From Pigmentiphaga litoralis (GTDB lineage: Bacteria; Pseudomonadota; Gammaproteobacteria; Burkholderiales; Burkholderiaceae_B), in contig NZ_BMXQ01000002.1 in NCBI RefSeq assembly GCF_014651835.1, positions 434,001 to 498,000 on the forward strand: 64,000 nt of DNA, read 5' to 3'. Position 1 is the first letter of the stretch. Each line of letters opens with the position of its first letter. The translations under genes were made by a program, and so were the position numbers. Shown piece after piece: positions 19,926 to 29,221 of the stretch. The notes beneath the pieces were generated by a model. That model was not told the origin of the DNA, searched no databases, and saw only the letters and a program-made list of their open reading frames with translations.

Positions 19926-21827
19926 ATGGTCTCCGTGTCCCGAATCGCCGTCTGCGTCGCCGCTGCACTGTCGACGCTTGCCGTGCCGTTGCAAGGCATC
20001 GCGCAGGAAACCGTCGTCCAGACGGCGCCGGGCAATCCCACGTATGCGGAGCCCGGTCAGCTCGAACAATTGGTCGCGCCAATCGCGCTTTATCCGGACT
20101 CCCTGCTGTCGCAGGTGTTGATGGCGTCCACCTATCCTCTGGAAGTGGTGGAGGCGGCGCGCTGGCGCCGGGCGCATCCCGGGTTGACGGGCGCGGCGCT
20201 GGAAGACGCCGTGCAGCAGGAAGACTGGGACCCCAGCGTCAAATCGCTGGTCGCCTTTCCGAGCGTGCTGGACATGATGAACGACCACCTGCGCTGGACG
20301 TCCGACCTGGGCGATGCCTTCCTGTCGCAGCAGACGGCCGTCATGGACAAGGTGCAAGAGATGCGCTATCGGGCGCAATCCGCTGGCAACTTGCAATCGA
20401 CGCCGCAGCAAAACGTGATCGTGGCCGAAACCGCGCCACGCACGATCATCCGCATCGAACCCGCGCAGCCCGACGTGATCTATGTGCCGACCTACAACCC
20501 CCAGGTGGTGTACGGCGCGTGGGCCTACCCGGCCTACACCCCGTTTTACTGGTCGCCGCCGGGGTATGTGGCGGCAGGCGCCATCTTCGGGTTTGCGTCG
20601 GGCATTTTTGTTGGCCACGCGCTCTGGGGCGGGTATGACTGGCGCCGGCACAGCGTGAAGGTGGTCAACGTCACCAACTACAACCGCTTCAACCGCACCT
20701 CGTGGGCCGGCGGACCGTGGCGGCATGACCCGGGACATCGCGGGGCGGTCGGATACCGGGGATACGGCCCGGGGGGTGGGTATCGCGATGCCGGGTTCCG
20801 GGATGGTGAGCCGGGCAACCGGTTCGGGTCGCGTGAACAGTTCCGGCCACGTGCCGATGCCGGGCGCGGCGATCTGGGACGGGTGGATCGCGGGGCGTAT
20901 GGCGGGGAACGGGGCGGTGATCGAGGCGGTGATCGGGGGGGTGATCGCTTCGGTGATCGTGGTGACCGTGGCGGTGACCGCGGCAACGCCGGTGGCGGCC
21001 GTGGACCGGGAGGCCCTGGTGGCCCCGGCGGCGGGTCGCAGTTCAGCGGCGGTGGCGGTCCCGGCGGCGCGCAAGGTTTCTATGGCGGCGGAGGCGGCCG
21101 AGGTCCCGGCGGCGGCCGGGGCGGCTTTCCGCAAACCGGCCCCTTGAACCCGCAGACAGGACCCCTCAACCCGCAAACCGCGCCGGGCAATCCGCAAACG
21201 GGGCCCGGCAACTTCCAGACAGCACCCGGCAACCCGCGGACGGCGCCGGGCAACCCGCAAACGACCGGCGGTTCGCGCATGTCTTCGTTCGGCGACGCCG
21301 CCAGCCGGCCCGACCGCGGCTTTCCGCAGACCGGCCAGGGCGGCGACGGACGGTCCTTGCGCGCCGGGTCCCCCCAGTTCATCGGCGGATCCGGGCGCGG
21401 CGATGGCAGTGCGCCGCAAATAAGCGGCGGCCCCCGCTTCAATGGTGGCGGCGCCGCGCCCCAGATCGGCGGCGGCTCACGCTACGGCGATGGCGCCGCC
21501 CCGCGGATCAACGGCGGCCAGCGTTTCAATGGTGGGGCGTCCGAACGCGGCGTCAGTGCCGGGGGCGGCTACTCGCGCGGCCCGGCGCCCCAGGTCGGTG
21601 GCGGTGGCGCGCCGCAAATGAGCGGCGGCTTCCAACGTAGCGGCGGCGGAGGCGGGCCGTCCATGAACGGCGGCGGCTTCCAGCGCGGCGGCGGAGGCGG
21701 CGCACCCGGCATGGTCGGCGGTGGAGGTGGGGGCGGCCGCGGTGGTGGCGGTGGCGGCTTCGGAGGCGGCGGCCCTGGCGGTGGCGGTCACGGCGGCGGC
21801 GGCCACAGTGGCGGCGGCCGCTCCTGA
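19926..21827 (+). CDS. DUF3300 secreted protein with Gly-rich repeat tail
   Basis: 633 residues. The signal peptide (about 1-26, ending GIAQ) is followed by the DUF3300 domain (about 40-235) with QLVAPIALYPDSLLSQVLMA, ARWRRAHPG, DVIYVPTYNPQVVYG and a hydrophobic AAGAIFGFASGIFVG segment. The remaining ~400 residues are Gly/Arg/Asp-rich, then repeats of the NPQTGPL/NPQTAPG type, then GGG/Phe repeats. A strong AAGGAGG site precedes the ATG. The function of DUF3300 is unknown; the tail looks intrinsically disordered and may be surface-exposed. Confidence 0.9.
   Translation: MVSVSRIAVCVAAALSTLAVPLQGIAQETVVQTAPGNPTYAEPGQLEQLVAPIALYPDSLLSQVLMASTYPLEVVEAARWRRAHPGLTGAALEDAVQQEDWDPSVKSLVAFPSVLDMMNDHLRWTSDLGDAFLSQQTAVMDKVQEMRYRAQSAGNLQSTPQQNVIVAETAPRTIIRIEPAQPDVIYVPTYNPQVVYGAWAYPAYTPFYWSPPGYVAAGAIFGFASGIFVGHALWGGYDWRRHSVKVVNVTNYNRFNRTSWAGGPWRHDPGHRGAVGYRGYGPGGGYRDAGFRDGEPGNRFGSREQFRPRADAGRGDLGRVDRGAYGGERGGDRGGDRGGDRFGDRGDRGGDRGNAGGGRGPGGPGGPGGGSQFSGGGGPGGAQGFYGGGGGRGPGGGRGGFPQTGPLNPQTGPLNPQTAPGNPQTGPGNFQTAPGNPRTAPGNPQTTGGSRMSSFGDAASRPDRGFPQTGQGGDGRSLRAGSPQFIGGSGRGDGSAPQISGGPRFNGGGAAPQIGGGSRYGDGAAPRINGGQRFNGGASERGVSAGGGYSRGPAPQVGGGGAPQMSGGFQRSGGGGGPSMNGGGFQRGGGGGAPGMVGGGGGGGRGGGGGGFGGGGPGGGGHGGGGHSGGGRS
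21141..21265 (+). repeat. 21-bp period repeats in DUF3300 tail
   Basis: Six to seven imperfect 21-bp units encode the heptapeptide xNPQTxP (for example LNPQTGP, GNPQTAP, GNPRTAP). Flanking segments hold GGDR and GGG repeats with their own short periods. Confidence 0.8.
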
Positions 21828-21850
21828 GGGGACTGCGAGCAGCCCCCTCG

Positions 21851-22534
21851 TCAATACCCCGACGACACCCGCAAGGTCGTAATCCAATACACCACCCCCG
21901 CCGCGACCACCGCGATCACAACGGCCAGTCCGCGCACCTTCCAGGTGTCCCGCGTCGGCTCGGCTGCCGAATGGAACTCATCCGCCGGGGCATCCCCGGT
22001 AATCATCGCAGCCGCCAGCTTCTGCTTCCTGGCCACCCGGTAATAGATGATCGCCAGCACATGCAGCGCCACCAGGATCAGGATCGGCCACTCGTCCAGC
22101 TTGTGCAGCCCGGTCAAGGTGCTCGCCAGATCATTGCTCACCCGCGCCGACAGCGGGCCCGAACTCAAGATGTCATCCGTCGCAAACAAGCCCGTCACGG
22201 CCTGGTAGCCCAGCAGCGCCAGCATCGCCACGACCGACAGCGCGCCCAGCGGGTTGGGCCCCGTATCCCGCACCCGCGTGCCCTTCAGGTAAGCCATCAC
22301 CGCCCCCGGCCCGCGCACGAAGTGCCGGAAGCGCACCGGCTCCGGCCCCACGAATCCCCACACAATGCGGAACAGGATCAGGCCCAGCGTCGTGTACCCG
22401 AACAGCATGTGGTAATCGAGCCAGAGCCCACCCACCTTGATGGTGACGTAGGCGCCGACGATACAGACCACGAGCAGCCAGTGGAACAGTCGGGTGGGAA
22501 GGTCCCAGACGCGGATTTTTCGTGGGGTAGCCAT
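21851..22534 (-). CDS. Cytochrome b561-like membrane cytochrome b
   Basis: 227 residues with four main membrane helices and conserved histidines: LPTRLFHWLLVV near the N-terminus, YHMLFGYTTLGLILFRIVWG and ALHVLAIIYYRV. The segment GLHKLDEWPILILVALHVLA is typical of di-heme cytochrome b561/Ni-Fe hydrogenase-type b subunits. It probably transfers electrons from quinol to a periplasmic cytochrome, and cytochrome c' (19256-19714) is the likely partner. The ATG at 22534 gives MATPRKIRVWDLP; upstream codons are less conserved in character. Confidence 0.88.
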   Translation of the reverse strand: MATPRKIRVWDLPTRLFHWLLVVCIVGAYVTIKVGGLWLDYHMLFGYTTLGLILFRIVWGFVGPEPVRFRHFVRGPGAVMAYLKGTRVRDTGPNPLGALSVVAMLALLGYQAVTGLFATDDILSSGPLSARVSNDLASTLTGLHKLDEWPILILVALHVLAIIYYRVARKQKLAAAMITGDAPADEFHSAAEPTRDTWKVRGLAVVIAVVAAGVVYWITTLRVSSGY

Positions 22535-22627
22535 GGTGGGGGACCTGAGGAGGGATGACGCCGTCATTTTGCCACTGCATTGCTCGGACTTTGCAATGTT
22601 CTCTGGGAAACGCTGATCGTGCGGCGC

Positions 22628-23509
22628 CTAGGTAGACAGCGTCCACGCCTGGTCTAGGCACTCGAGAAAGAAGTTGGCAAGTCGCGTCGCCGGAAACTGC
22701 GGTGCCCGAACCACATAGCTGCGGAACTCAACAGCAGGATCGAAGGGAATCGCTCGTATCCCCGGCAGCTTCAAACTGCGCGTCACGATCGGGTTGACGA
22801 TGCCGACGCCCAGGCCCATGTTGACCATCGTGCAGATCGTTGCGGCAAAGGGCGTCTCGACCGTCAGCAGACGGCGGTCGGGATCGAAGGCTGCGTCGGT
22901 CGCCAGCCGGGTGGCGCTGCCGTAAGGAAGCGAGATGAATCGCTCGCCATCCAGATCACTGGCGCGAATGCGTCGTCGCCTTGCCAGACGGTGCGTTCCC
23001 GGGGCGACACAGACGCCGTTCTCCTTCCGCAACAAGGTGATGTCGACGCCCGGAATGTCCGATGTGTAAGACACCAGGCCGATATCGCAAAAATGGGTCG
23101 CGGTCCATTTGGCCACCGTGGCAGAGGATCCGGTGTGCACGACGATAGGGACGTCGGGATACGCAGCGCCGAATGCGCGAATGGCCAAGGGGACGACGCT
23201 CATTGCAATGGAACCTGCCGCCCCGATGCGCAATGTGCCGGTGCCCAATCTGCGAATCGACCGTGCAGAGTCGCGCAGATTATCCAGCCCGATGAAGGCC
23301 CGCTCGACATCCCGGAACAGGGCTTCGGCTTCCTCCGTCGGCGCCAGGCGGCCCGCTACGCGCTCGAACAGCGGAAAGCCGACTTCCTTTTCGAGCTGAC
23401 CGATGACACGGCTCACGTTGGGCTGGGACGTGTGCAGCTGGGTGGCCGCCATCGTCATGGAACGTGTGAGCATGACCGACCGGAAGGTCTCGATCTGTTT
23501 GAAGTTCAT
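22628..23509 (-). CDS. LysR-family transcriptional regulator
   Basis: 293 residues. The N-terminal LysR helix-turn-helix lies at about 3-60 (FRSVMLTRSMTMAATQLHTS, QPNVSRVIGQLEKEVG, PLFERVAGRLAPT), followed by a periplasmic-binding-like effector domain. It is divergent from the lyase-Bug gene pair, so it probably regulates them through the shared 126-bp gap. The inducer may be the substrate or product of the lyase but cannot be read from the sequence. Confidence 0.93.
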   Translation of the reverse strand: MNFKQIETFRSVMLTRSMTMAATQLHTSQPNVSRVIGQLEKEVGFPLFERVAGRLAPTEEAEALFRDVERAFIGLDNLRDSARSIRRLGTGTLRIGAAGSIAMSVVPLAIRAFGAAYPDVPIVVHTGSSATVAKWTATHFCDIGLVSYTSDIPGVDITLLRKENGVCVAPGTHRLARRRRIRASDLDGERFISLPYGSATRLATDAAFDPDRRLLTVETPFAATICTMVNMGLGVGIVNPIVTRSLKLPGIRAIPFDPAVEFRSYVVRAPQFPATRLANFFLECLDQAWTLST

Positions 23510-23579
23510 GGTTCAAGGAAAAGAAAAGGCGAGCTTCAAAGGTATATCAAATATGCATGGAATAGGCCAATCTGCGAAT

Positions 23580-23608
23580 TTGACGTTACGTGCCCCGATT
23601 TTCATACT
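23580..23608 (+). promoter_or_regulatory. Sigma-70 promoter of the lyase-Bug operon
   Basis: TTGACG (23580-23585), a 17-bp spacer and CATACT (23603-23608). Transcription would start near 23615, about 20 nt before the TTG start at 23636. An A+T-rich interrupted dyad at 23542-23557 upstream is a candidate LysR site. Confidence 0.6.
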
Positions 23609-23635
23609 GCTTTCACACCTGAAGCGGAGAACATC

Positions 23636-25144
23636 TTGGAATCGAAAGTCAGTCGTCGCCTGAAAGAAGCCATTGCCCCAGAGGTCCTGGAGTACATGTT
23701 CCTTCCACGCTTGAACCGTGAGTTCACCAACAACTTTGGCCATCTCACGGACATCAATCAGGCGCACCTGTTGATGCTGCACGCCGTCGGCCTCATGCCG
23801 ACCGGCACCTCGGCGGCGCTTGCTTCCGCGCTGATCCAGATGGAAGAAGAGGGCATGGAGGCAGTACCGCTCGATGCGCGGCGCGAAGAGGCGTACTTCA
23901 ACTACGAAGCCCGCTTGATGGATATCGCAGGACGCGACGCAGGCGGTCGGCTGCACATGGCACGTAGCCGCAATGACATTGGCGCCACGGTCGACCGGAT
24001 GCGCTCGCGCGCGCTTGCGCTGGATGTGCTGGACGCCATGGGCGCAGCGGCCAAGGCTGCGCTCGATCGGGCAGATCGGTTCGCCGAGGTCGTCATGCCT
24101 GGCTACACGCATATGCAAGCTGCGCAGCCCATCACCTATGGCTTCTATCTGTCGGCAGTGGCAGATGCAATCGGCCGTGATATGGCTCGGCTGCGCCAGG
24201 GCCTTGCGGGTCTGGACGCCTGCCCCCTTGGCGCCGGCGCGTTGGCTGGCACGGCATTTCCCATCCGTCGCGAAGCGGTGGCCCAATGGCTGGGCTTTTC
24301 AGGCGTTGTCGAGAACGCACTGGATGCCGTCGCGTCGCGGGACTTCGCGTGGGAGCTCATGTCGGCGCTGACCATCAACGCCGTGACCTGGAGCCGGGTG
24401 GCGCAAGACTTCTATATCTGGTCCACACCGGAATTTGGCCTGCTTGAATTTCCCGACCGGGTCGCAAGCACGTCGAGCATCATGCCGCAGAAGAAGAATC
24501 CTGCGGTCCTGGAACATCTCAGGGGCAAGGCGGGACACCTGATCGGCTTGCTGACGGCGTCGCTGGCAACGGTCAAAGGTTGCAACTTTACGCATACCGG
24601 GGACGGCAGCCGCGAAAGCATGCGCAGTTTTTATGAAGCCGCTGAAGAAAGCCGGCGTTGCCTCGCACTGTTCCGACTGGTGCTGGAAAGTGTCGAGCCA
24701 AAGCCCGACGCCATGGCCCGTCATGCGCGACGCAACTTTTCGACCGCCACCGATCTGGCGGATGCGCTGGTTCGGGAAGCCGACCTGTCGTTCCGCGATG
24801 CGCACCACATTGTCGGCGCCGTCGTGCGCGACGCACTGGATCATCAGGTGCCAGCGGACGAGATCACGACTGCCATGATTGACCGTGCCGCCATGGATCA
24901 GTTGGGGCGCGCGATGCACCTCAGCGAAGAGACCGTGCGCAATTGCCTGGACCCGGTACGCAATGTCGCGGCACGCACCGCGACAGGGGGGCCTGCGCCG
25001 TCGGTGGTTCGGGGACGTATCGACGTCCAGCGACAGCGCCTCACGACAGTTCTGTCCGACGTGGAATCGCGCCGCCATCAGCTCACTGCCGCGCGCGACA
25101 CACTCAAGCGCGACGTCCGCGCACTGGCCGCCAGGCAGGTCTGA
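23636..25144 (+). CDS. Argininosuccinate lyase-like enzyme (fumarase/aspartase superfamily)
   Basis: 502 residues with the superfamily signature SSIMPQKKNP and the upstream ARSRNDIGATVDRMR and PGYTHMQAAQP motifs, so the catalytic core is intact. Despite similarity to ArgH it is fused in layout to a LysR regulator and a Bug receptor, suggesting a catabolic C-N or C-O lyase rather than arginine synthesis. I chose TTG at 23636 because a TTGACG-N17-CATACT promoter lies just upstream and a GCGGAGA site is eight bases before it; the longer open frame would run antisense through the LysR gene. ATG at 23695 is an alternative. Confidence 0.85.
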   Translation: MESKVSRRLKEAIAPEVLEYMFLPRLNREFTNNFGHLTDINQAHLLMLHAVGLMPTGTSAALASALIQMEEEGMEAVPLDARREEAYFNYEARLMDIAGRDAGGRLHMARSRNDIGATVDRMRSRALALDVLDAMGAAAKAALDRADRFAEVVMPGYTHMQAAQPITYGFYLSAVADAIGRDMARLRQGLAGLDACPLGAGALAGTAFPIRREAVAQWLGFSGVVENALDAVASRDFAWELMSALTINAVTWSRVAQDFYIWSTPEFGLLEFPDRVASTSSIMPQKKNPAVLEHLRGKAGHLIGLLTASLATVKGCNFTHTGDGSRESMRSFYEAAEESRRCLALFRLVLESVEPKPDAMARHARRNFSTATDLADALVREADLSFRDAHHIVGAVVRDALDHQVPADEITTAMIDRAAMDQLGRAMHLSEETVRNCLDPVRNVAARTATGGPAPSVVRGRIDVQRQRLTTVLSDVESRRHQLTAARDTLKRDVRALAARQV

Positions 25145-25203
25145 GCCATCCGGCAGGCGCCACTGCCTGCCGGGACTTCCAACGCTTCTTCGAAGAGTCG
25201 CCC

Positions 25204-26172
25204 ATGAAACCGTTCGCACTTCTCCTTGCTTCCGCCCTTTGTGCCGTATCCACGCAAGCCGCGACGGCGGCTCCCTATCCCGAGCGGCCGATACGGCTCA
25301 TCGTGCCCTTCCCGCCGGGGGGCAGTGTCAATCTGATGGGACGCATCCTGGCGGATCGACTTTCCACCAGCCTCGGCCAGCAGGTCGTCGTGGAAAACCG
25401 CGCCGGTGCTGCAGGCATCATGGGCGCCGACGTCGTCGCGAAGGCCGCGCCGGATGGATACACGCTTTTGCTCGCCACGATGGGCGCGCAGTCCATCCAG
25501 CCGGCGGTGTCGAAGAACCTGCCTTTCGATCCCAAAAGCGACTTTTCGCCGATCGCCCTGTTCGCCAGCGTCCCGAATGTGTTGGTGGTATCGCCCCAGA
25601 CACCCGCTGCGACAGCGGCCGAATTGATCAGCTACGCAAAACGTCATCCGAACCAGTTGAATATGGGTTCCGCCGGTGCGGGCTCGGCCAATCATCTGGT
25701 TGGCGAGCTGTTCATGCTCAGGACGGGCGCCGAATTCACGCACGTACCCTACAAGGGCGCCGGGCCTGCCATGGTGGATCTGCTTGGCAATCGCGTGCAA
25801 CTGACCTTCGTCAATCTGCCGAATGTGCTGGCGCATGTGCGGGCGGGCAAGCTGCGTGCCCTGGCGCTGGCAAGCACAACGCGTTCGCCGGCATTGCCCG
25901 ACGTGCCAACCATGCAGGAGGCGGGTGTCGCCGATGCCGGGGTGGATTCATGGTTCGGGGTCATGGGGCCAAAAGGGCTGCCGGCCGATGTGGTGACCAA
26001 GGTATCCGATGCCGTCACGGCGCTGGCAAAAGACCCCGCCACGGTTCAATTGCTGGCAGAGCAGGGCGCGCAGCCCATGACTGCAACGCCCAGCCAATTC
26101 GCGACCTTGATCCGCAATGAAGCCGAGCGTTGGGAAGATGTCGTCAAGAAAGGCAAGGTGACCCTGGAATAG
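25204..26172 (+). CDS. Bug/TctC-family periplasmic solute-binding protein
   Basis: 322 residues. The signal peptide ends after ATAA; the mature start YPERPIRLIVPFPPGGSVN is the classic Bug motif. ENRAGAAGIMGADVVAKAAPDGYTLL and HVPYKGAGPAMVDLLGNRV are also family hallmarks. Bug proteins bind carboxylates, amides or nicotinate and usually work without a neighbouring TctAB membrane pair, as here. It lies 59 bp after the lyase stop in the same direction, so it may import the substrate or a related metabolite of that enzyme. Confidence 0.94.
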   Translation: MKPFALLLASALCAVSTQAATAAPYPERPIRLIVPFPPGGSVNLMGRILADRLSTSLGQQVVVENRAGAAGIMGADVVAKAAPDGYTLLLATMGAQSIQPAVSKNLPFDPKSDFSPIALFASVPNVLVVSPQTPAATAAELISYAKRHPNQLNMGSAGAGSANHLVGELFMLRTGAEFTHVPYKGAGPAMVDLLGNRVQLTFVNLPNVLAHVRAGKLRALALASTTRSPALPDVPTMQEAGVADAGVDSWFGVMGPKGLPADVVTKVSDAVTALAKDPATVQLLAEQGAQPMTATPSQFATLIRNEAERWEDVVKKGKVTLE

Positions 26173-26310
26173 GCGGACGAACCTGAGCAAGCGGGTCCGC
26201 AGCACGCATGCGGAATGCGACCAGGATCACGTCAAGGTCTTGCTGGAACACAATCCACAGATCCCGGATCGCACCGCTGACTCACCCGCAAGCTGTTTCG
26301 CAATGACAAA

Positions 26311-26333
26311 ACGCCCGGTCGACGACCGGGCGT
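26311..26333. terminator. Bidirectional terminator hairpin 1 between Bug gene and secF
   Basis: ACGCCCGGTC and GACCGGGCGT with a 3-nt loop. T-rich flanks exist on both strands (CATTGTT on plus, GTTTTGTCATT on minus), suiting two convergent genes. Confidence 0.75.
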
Positions 26334-26361
26334 CATTGTTCTGGCATCCGCCAGAATGCAG

Positions 26362-26388
26362 AAAGCCCGGCACAAGGCCGGGCTTTTT
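26362..26388. terminator. Terminator hairpin 2 between Bug gene and secF
   Basis: AAAGCCCGGC and GCCGGGCTTT with a 5-nt loop, followed by T-runs on the plus strand. It lies 25 bp beyond the secF stop. Confidence 0.8.
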
Positions 26389-26413
26389 ACTGCGTCACCG
26401 GAAGGTCAGCGGA

Positions 26414-27346
26414 TCAACCGCCCACCACCTCAGTGTCCTTCTTGATCGGCTTGACCATGTCTTCGCGCTTGACGCCGAGCCACATCGCAATGGCCGCGGC
26501 AACGAACACCGACGAATAGATACCGAACCAGATGCCGATTGTCAGCGCCAGCGCAAAGTAGTGCAGGCTGGGGCCGCCGAAGAACAGCATGGACAGCACC
26601 ATCATCTGCGTCGATGCGTGGGTGATGATCGTGCGCGACATCGTGGCGGTAATGGCGCTGTCGATAACTTCCACCACCGTGGCCTTGCGCTGCTTGCGGA
26701 AGTTTTCGCGGATCCGGTCCATGATCACGACCGACTCGTTGACCGAGTAGCCGAGCACGGCCAGTACCGCCGCCAGCACGGGCAGCGAGAACTCCCACTC
26801 AAAAAACGCGAAGAAGCCAAGGATGATCACCACGTCGTGCAGGTTGGCCAGAACGCCTGCCACCGCGAACTTCCATTCGAAGCGGAACGCCAGGTAGATC
26901 ATGATGCCGATCACCACGAACAGCATGGCGAGCAGGCCATCGTGCGCCAACTCTTCACCCACTTGCGGCCCGACATATTCCACGCGGCGCAACTCCACCG
27001 CGGAGTCTGCCGTCTTCAGCGCCTGCATGACCTCGGTGCTTTGCACCGTCGACGTCTTGCCCTCAACCACGGGCAGGCGAATCATCACGTCGCGCGAGGT
27101 GCCGAAGTTCTGCACCTGGAAGTCGGTGTAGCCCTTTGCGGCGACGACTTCCCGGACCTTTTCCAGTTCAACCGCCTGGGGGTAGGCCACTTCCATGACC
27201 GTGCCGCCGGTGAACTCGATCGACAGGTGAAAGCCCTTGTGCGCGATGAAGAACACCGCCAGCAGGAACGTCACCAGGCTGATCACGTTCAGGATCACGG
27301 CGTGACGCATGAACGGGATGGTTTTGTGAATGCGGAAAAATTCCAT
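26414..27346 (-). CDS. secF: Protein-export membrane protein SecF
   Basis: 310 residues with an N-terminal helix, the GTVMEVAYP-like periplasmic start and five further C-terminal membrane helices, including SVNESVVIMDRIRENFR and the YSSVFVAAAIAMWLG end. With SecD and YajC it forms the RND-related accessory complex of SecYEG that uses the proton motive force late in export. It starts 3 bp after the secD stop, so the two are co-transcribed. Confidence 0.97.
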   Translation of the reverse strand: MEFFRIHKTIPFMRHAVILNVISLVTFLLAVFFIAHKGFHLSIEFTGGTVMEVAYPQAVELEKVREVVAAKGYTDFQVQNFGTSRDVMIRLPVVEGKTSTVQSTEVMQALKTADSAVELRRVEYVGPQVGEELAHDGLLAMLFVVIGIMIYLAFRFEWKFAVAGVLANLHDVVIILGFFAFFEWEFSLPVLAAVLAVLGYSVNESVVIMDRIRENFRKQRKATVVEVIDSAITATMSRTIITHASTQMMVLSMLFFGGPSLHYFALALTIGIWFGIYSSVFVAAAIAMWLGVKREDMVKPIKKDTEVVGG

Positions 27347-27349
27347 CTC

Positions 27350-29221
27350 TTAGACCTCTTTGGGTTTCCAGACCTGACCGATGGATATCTTCTGCAGCTT
27401 CTTGCGGCGGCCGTACCAGAGATTGGCAAGGGCACGCGCGCCGACTACGGCGGAGAACATCGAGGTCAGAATGCCCAGACCATGGACGATGGCGAACGCG
27501 CGGACCGGACCCGAGCCGAAGGCCAGAAGGGCGACCGCGGCGATCAGGGTGGTGACGTTGGAGTCCAGAATCGTGCCCCACGCCCGTTCAAAGCCCAGGT
27601 TGATTGCCTGTTGGGGCGACGCGCCGGCACGCAGCTCTTCCCGAATGCGCTCATTGATGAGCACGTTCGAATCGATGGCCATGCCCAGCGCCAGCGCAAT
27701 GGCGGCGATACCTGGCAGCGTCAGCGTGGCCTGCAGCATCGACAGCAAGGCGATCAGCAGCAGCAGGTTGACCGACAGGGCAATCGCCGAGAACACGCCG
27801 AACAGGCCGTAGTACAGCATCATGAAGATGGCGATGGCCGCAAAGCCATAGGCCACCGACTTGAAGCCCTTCTCGATGTTGTCCGCGCCCAGGCTCGGGC
27901 CGATGGTGCGTTCTTCGATGATTTCCATCGGGGCGGCCAGCGAACCGGCGCGCAGCAGCAGCGCGGTGTCAGCCGCTTCGGCCGACGTCATGCTGCCCGA
28001 GATCTGCACGCGGCCACCGCTGATTTCCGACTGGATCACGGGCGCGGTCACGACCTCGCCCTTGCCCTTCTCGAACAGCAGAATGGCCATGCGCTTCTTC
28101 AGGTTGTCGCGGGTCACGTCGCGGAAAATGCGCGAACCCTTGGCATCCAGCGTCAGGTGCACCGCCGGCTGCTGGCTCTGGCCGTCAAAGCCTGCCTGCG
28201 CATCCGTCAGGTTTTCACCTGTCAGCACGACCTGGCGGCGGACCAGCACCGGGCGGCCATCGCGATCGTTGAAGCGTTCCAGGCCAAAGGGCACCGTGCC
28301 GCTGGCAAACGAGGCTTGCGCTTCGGGCGAGTCATCGACCAGGCGCACTTCCAGGGTCGCGGTACGACCCAGGATGTCCTTGGCCTTGGCCACGTCCTGC
28401 ACGCCGGGCAGCTGGACCACGATGCGGTCGGCGCCTTGCTGCTGGATGATCGGCTCGGCCACGCCCAGTTCGTTGATCCGGTTGTGCAGCGTGCTGATGT
28501 TCTGGCCCAGCGCGTTGTCTTGCGCCGTCTTGATCGCGGCCGGCTTGAGCGCGCCGATCAGCTTGTAGTCGGCGCCTGCCACCTGTTCAGTGAACTGAAG
28601 ATCGGGCATGCCGTCGGTCAGCGCGCCACGGGCGGCTTCGCGCGAGGCTTCGTCGCGGAACTTCACTTCGATCGTGTCGCCCACGCGGTCGATGCCGTTG
28701 TGGCGCACGTTCTTGTCGCGAAGCAGGCTGCGCACGTCACCGGTCAGCGAGTCATACCGCTTGGTCAAGGCCGCGCGCATGTCCACCTGAAGCAGGAAGT
28801 GCACGCCGCCGCGCAGGTCCAGGCCCAGGTACATGGGCAGGGCATGTAGCGACGTCAGCCAGGCCGGCGAGGCCGACAGCAGGTTCAGCGCCACCGTGTA
28901 GCTCGGGTCGGTCGGATCCGGATTCAGTTCTTTTTCGAGCAGGTCGCGCGCGCGCAGCTGCTGGTCGGTCGACGTCAGGCGAGCCCGCACGGTGCCGACC
29001 GGACCGTTCTGGTCGAAGTACAGCCCGGTATTGGGAATATTGGCCGCTTGCAGCGACTGTTCCACCTTGCCCATCATCGACGCGTCGACCTTGATGGTCG
29101 CCTTGGCGCTGGATACCTGCACCGCCGGGGATTCGCCAAAGAAGTTCGGCAAGGTATAGACGAAGCCAATCACGATCGCGACAACGACCATGATGTACTT
29201 CCAGAGAGGATAACGATTCAT
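27350..29221 (-). CDS. secD: Protein-export membrane protein SecD
   Basis: 623 residues starting MNRYPLWKYIMVVVAIVIGF. It has an N-terminal helix, a long periplasmic region with LGLDLRGGVHFLLQVDM (P1) and ALGMAIDSNVLINERIREEL in the C-terminal membrane domain. The ATG at 29221 is chosen because it gives the membrane start and has a good site upstream. It lies in yajC-secD-secF order. Confidence 0.97.
   Translation of the reverse strand: MNRYPLWKYIMVVVAIVIGFVYTLPNFFGESPAVQVSSAKATIKVDASMMGKVEQSLQAANIPNTGLYFDQNGPVGTVRARLTSTDQQLRARDLLEKELNPDPTDPSYTVALNLLSASPAWLTSLHALPMYLGLDLRGGVHFLLQVDMRAALTKRYDSLTGDVRSLLRDKNVRHNGIDRVGDTIEVKFRDEASREAARGALTDGMPDLQFTEQVAGADYKLIGALKPAAIKTAQDNALGQNISTLHNRINELGVAEPIIQQQGADRIVVQLPGVQDVAKAKDILGRTATLEVRLVDDSPEAQASFASGTVPFGLERFNDRDGRPVLVRRQVVLTGENLTDAQAGFDGQSQQPAVHLTLDAKGSRIFRDVTRDNLKKRMAILLFEKGKGEVVTAPVIQSEISGGRVQISGSMTSAEAADTALLLRAGSLAAPMEIIEERTIGPSLGADNIEKGFKSVAYGFAAIAIFMMLYYGLFGVFSAIALSVNLLLLIALLSMLQATLTLPGIAAIALALGMAIDSNVLINERIREELRAGASPQQAINLGFERAWGTILDSNVTTLIAAVALLAFGSGPVRAFAIVHGLGILTSMFSAVVGARALANLWYGRRKKLQKISIGQVWKPKEV

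Noticed and set aside
19422-21419. A 665-codon antisense frame across the DUF3300 gene
   Set aside because: It has no motif and arises from the same GC-biased repeats.
26240-28849. An 869-codon plus-strand frame opposite secF and secD
   Set aside because: SecF and SecD are certain on the minus strand; the plus-strand peptide is His/Gln/Arg-rich without a family match.
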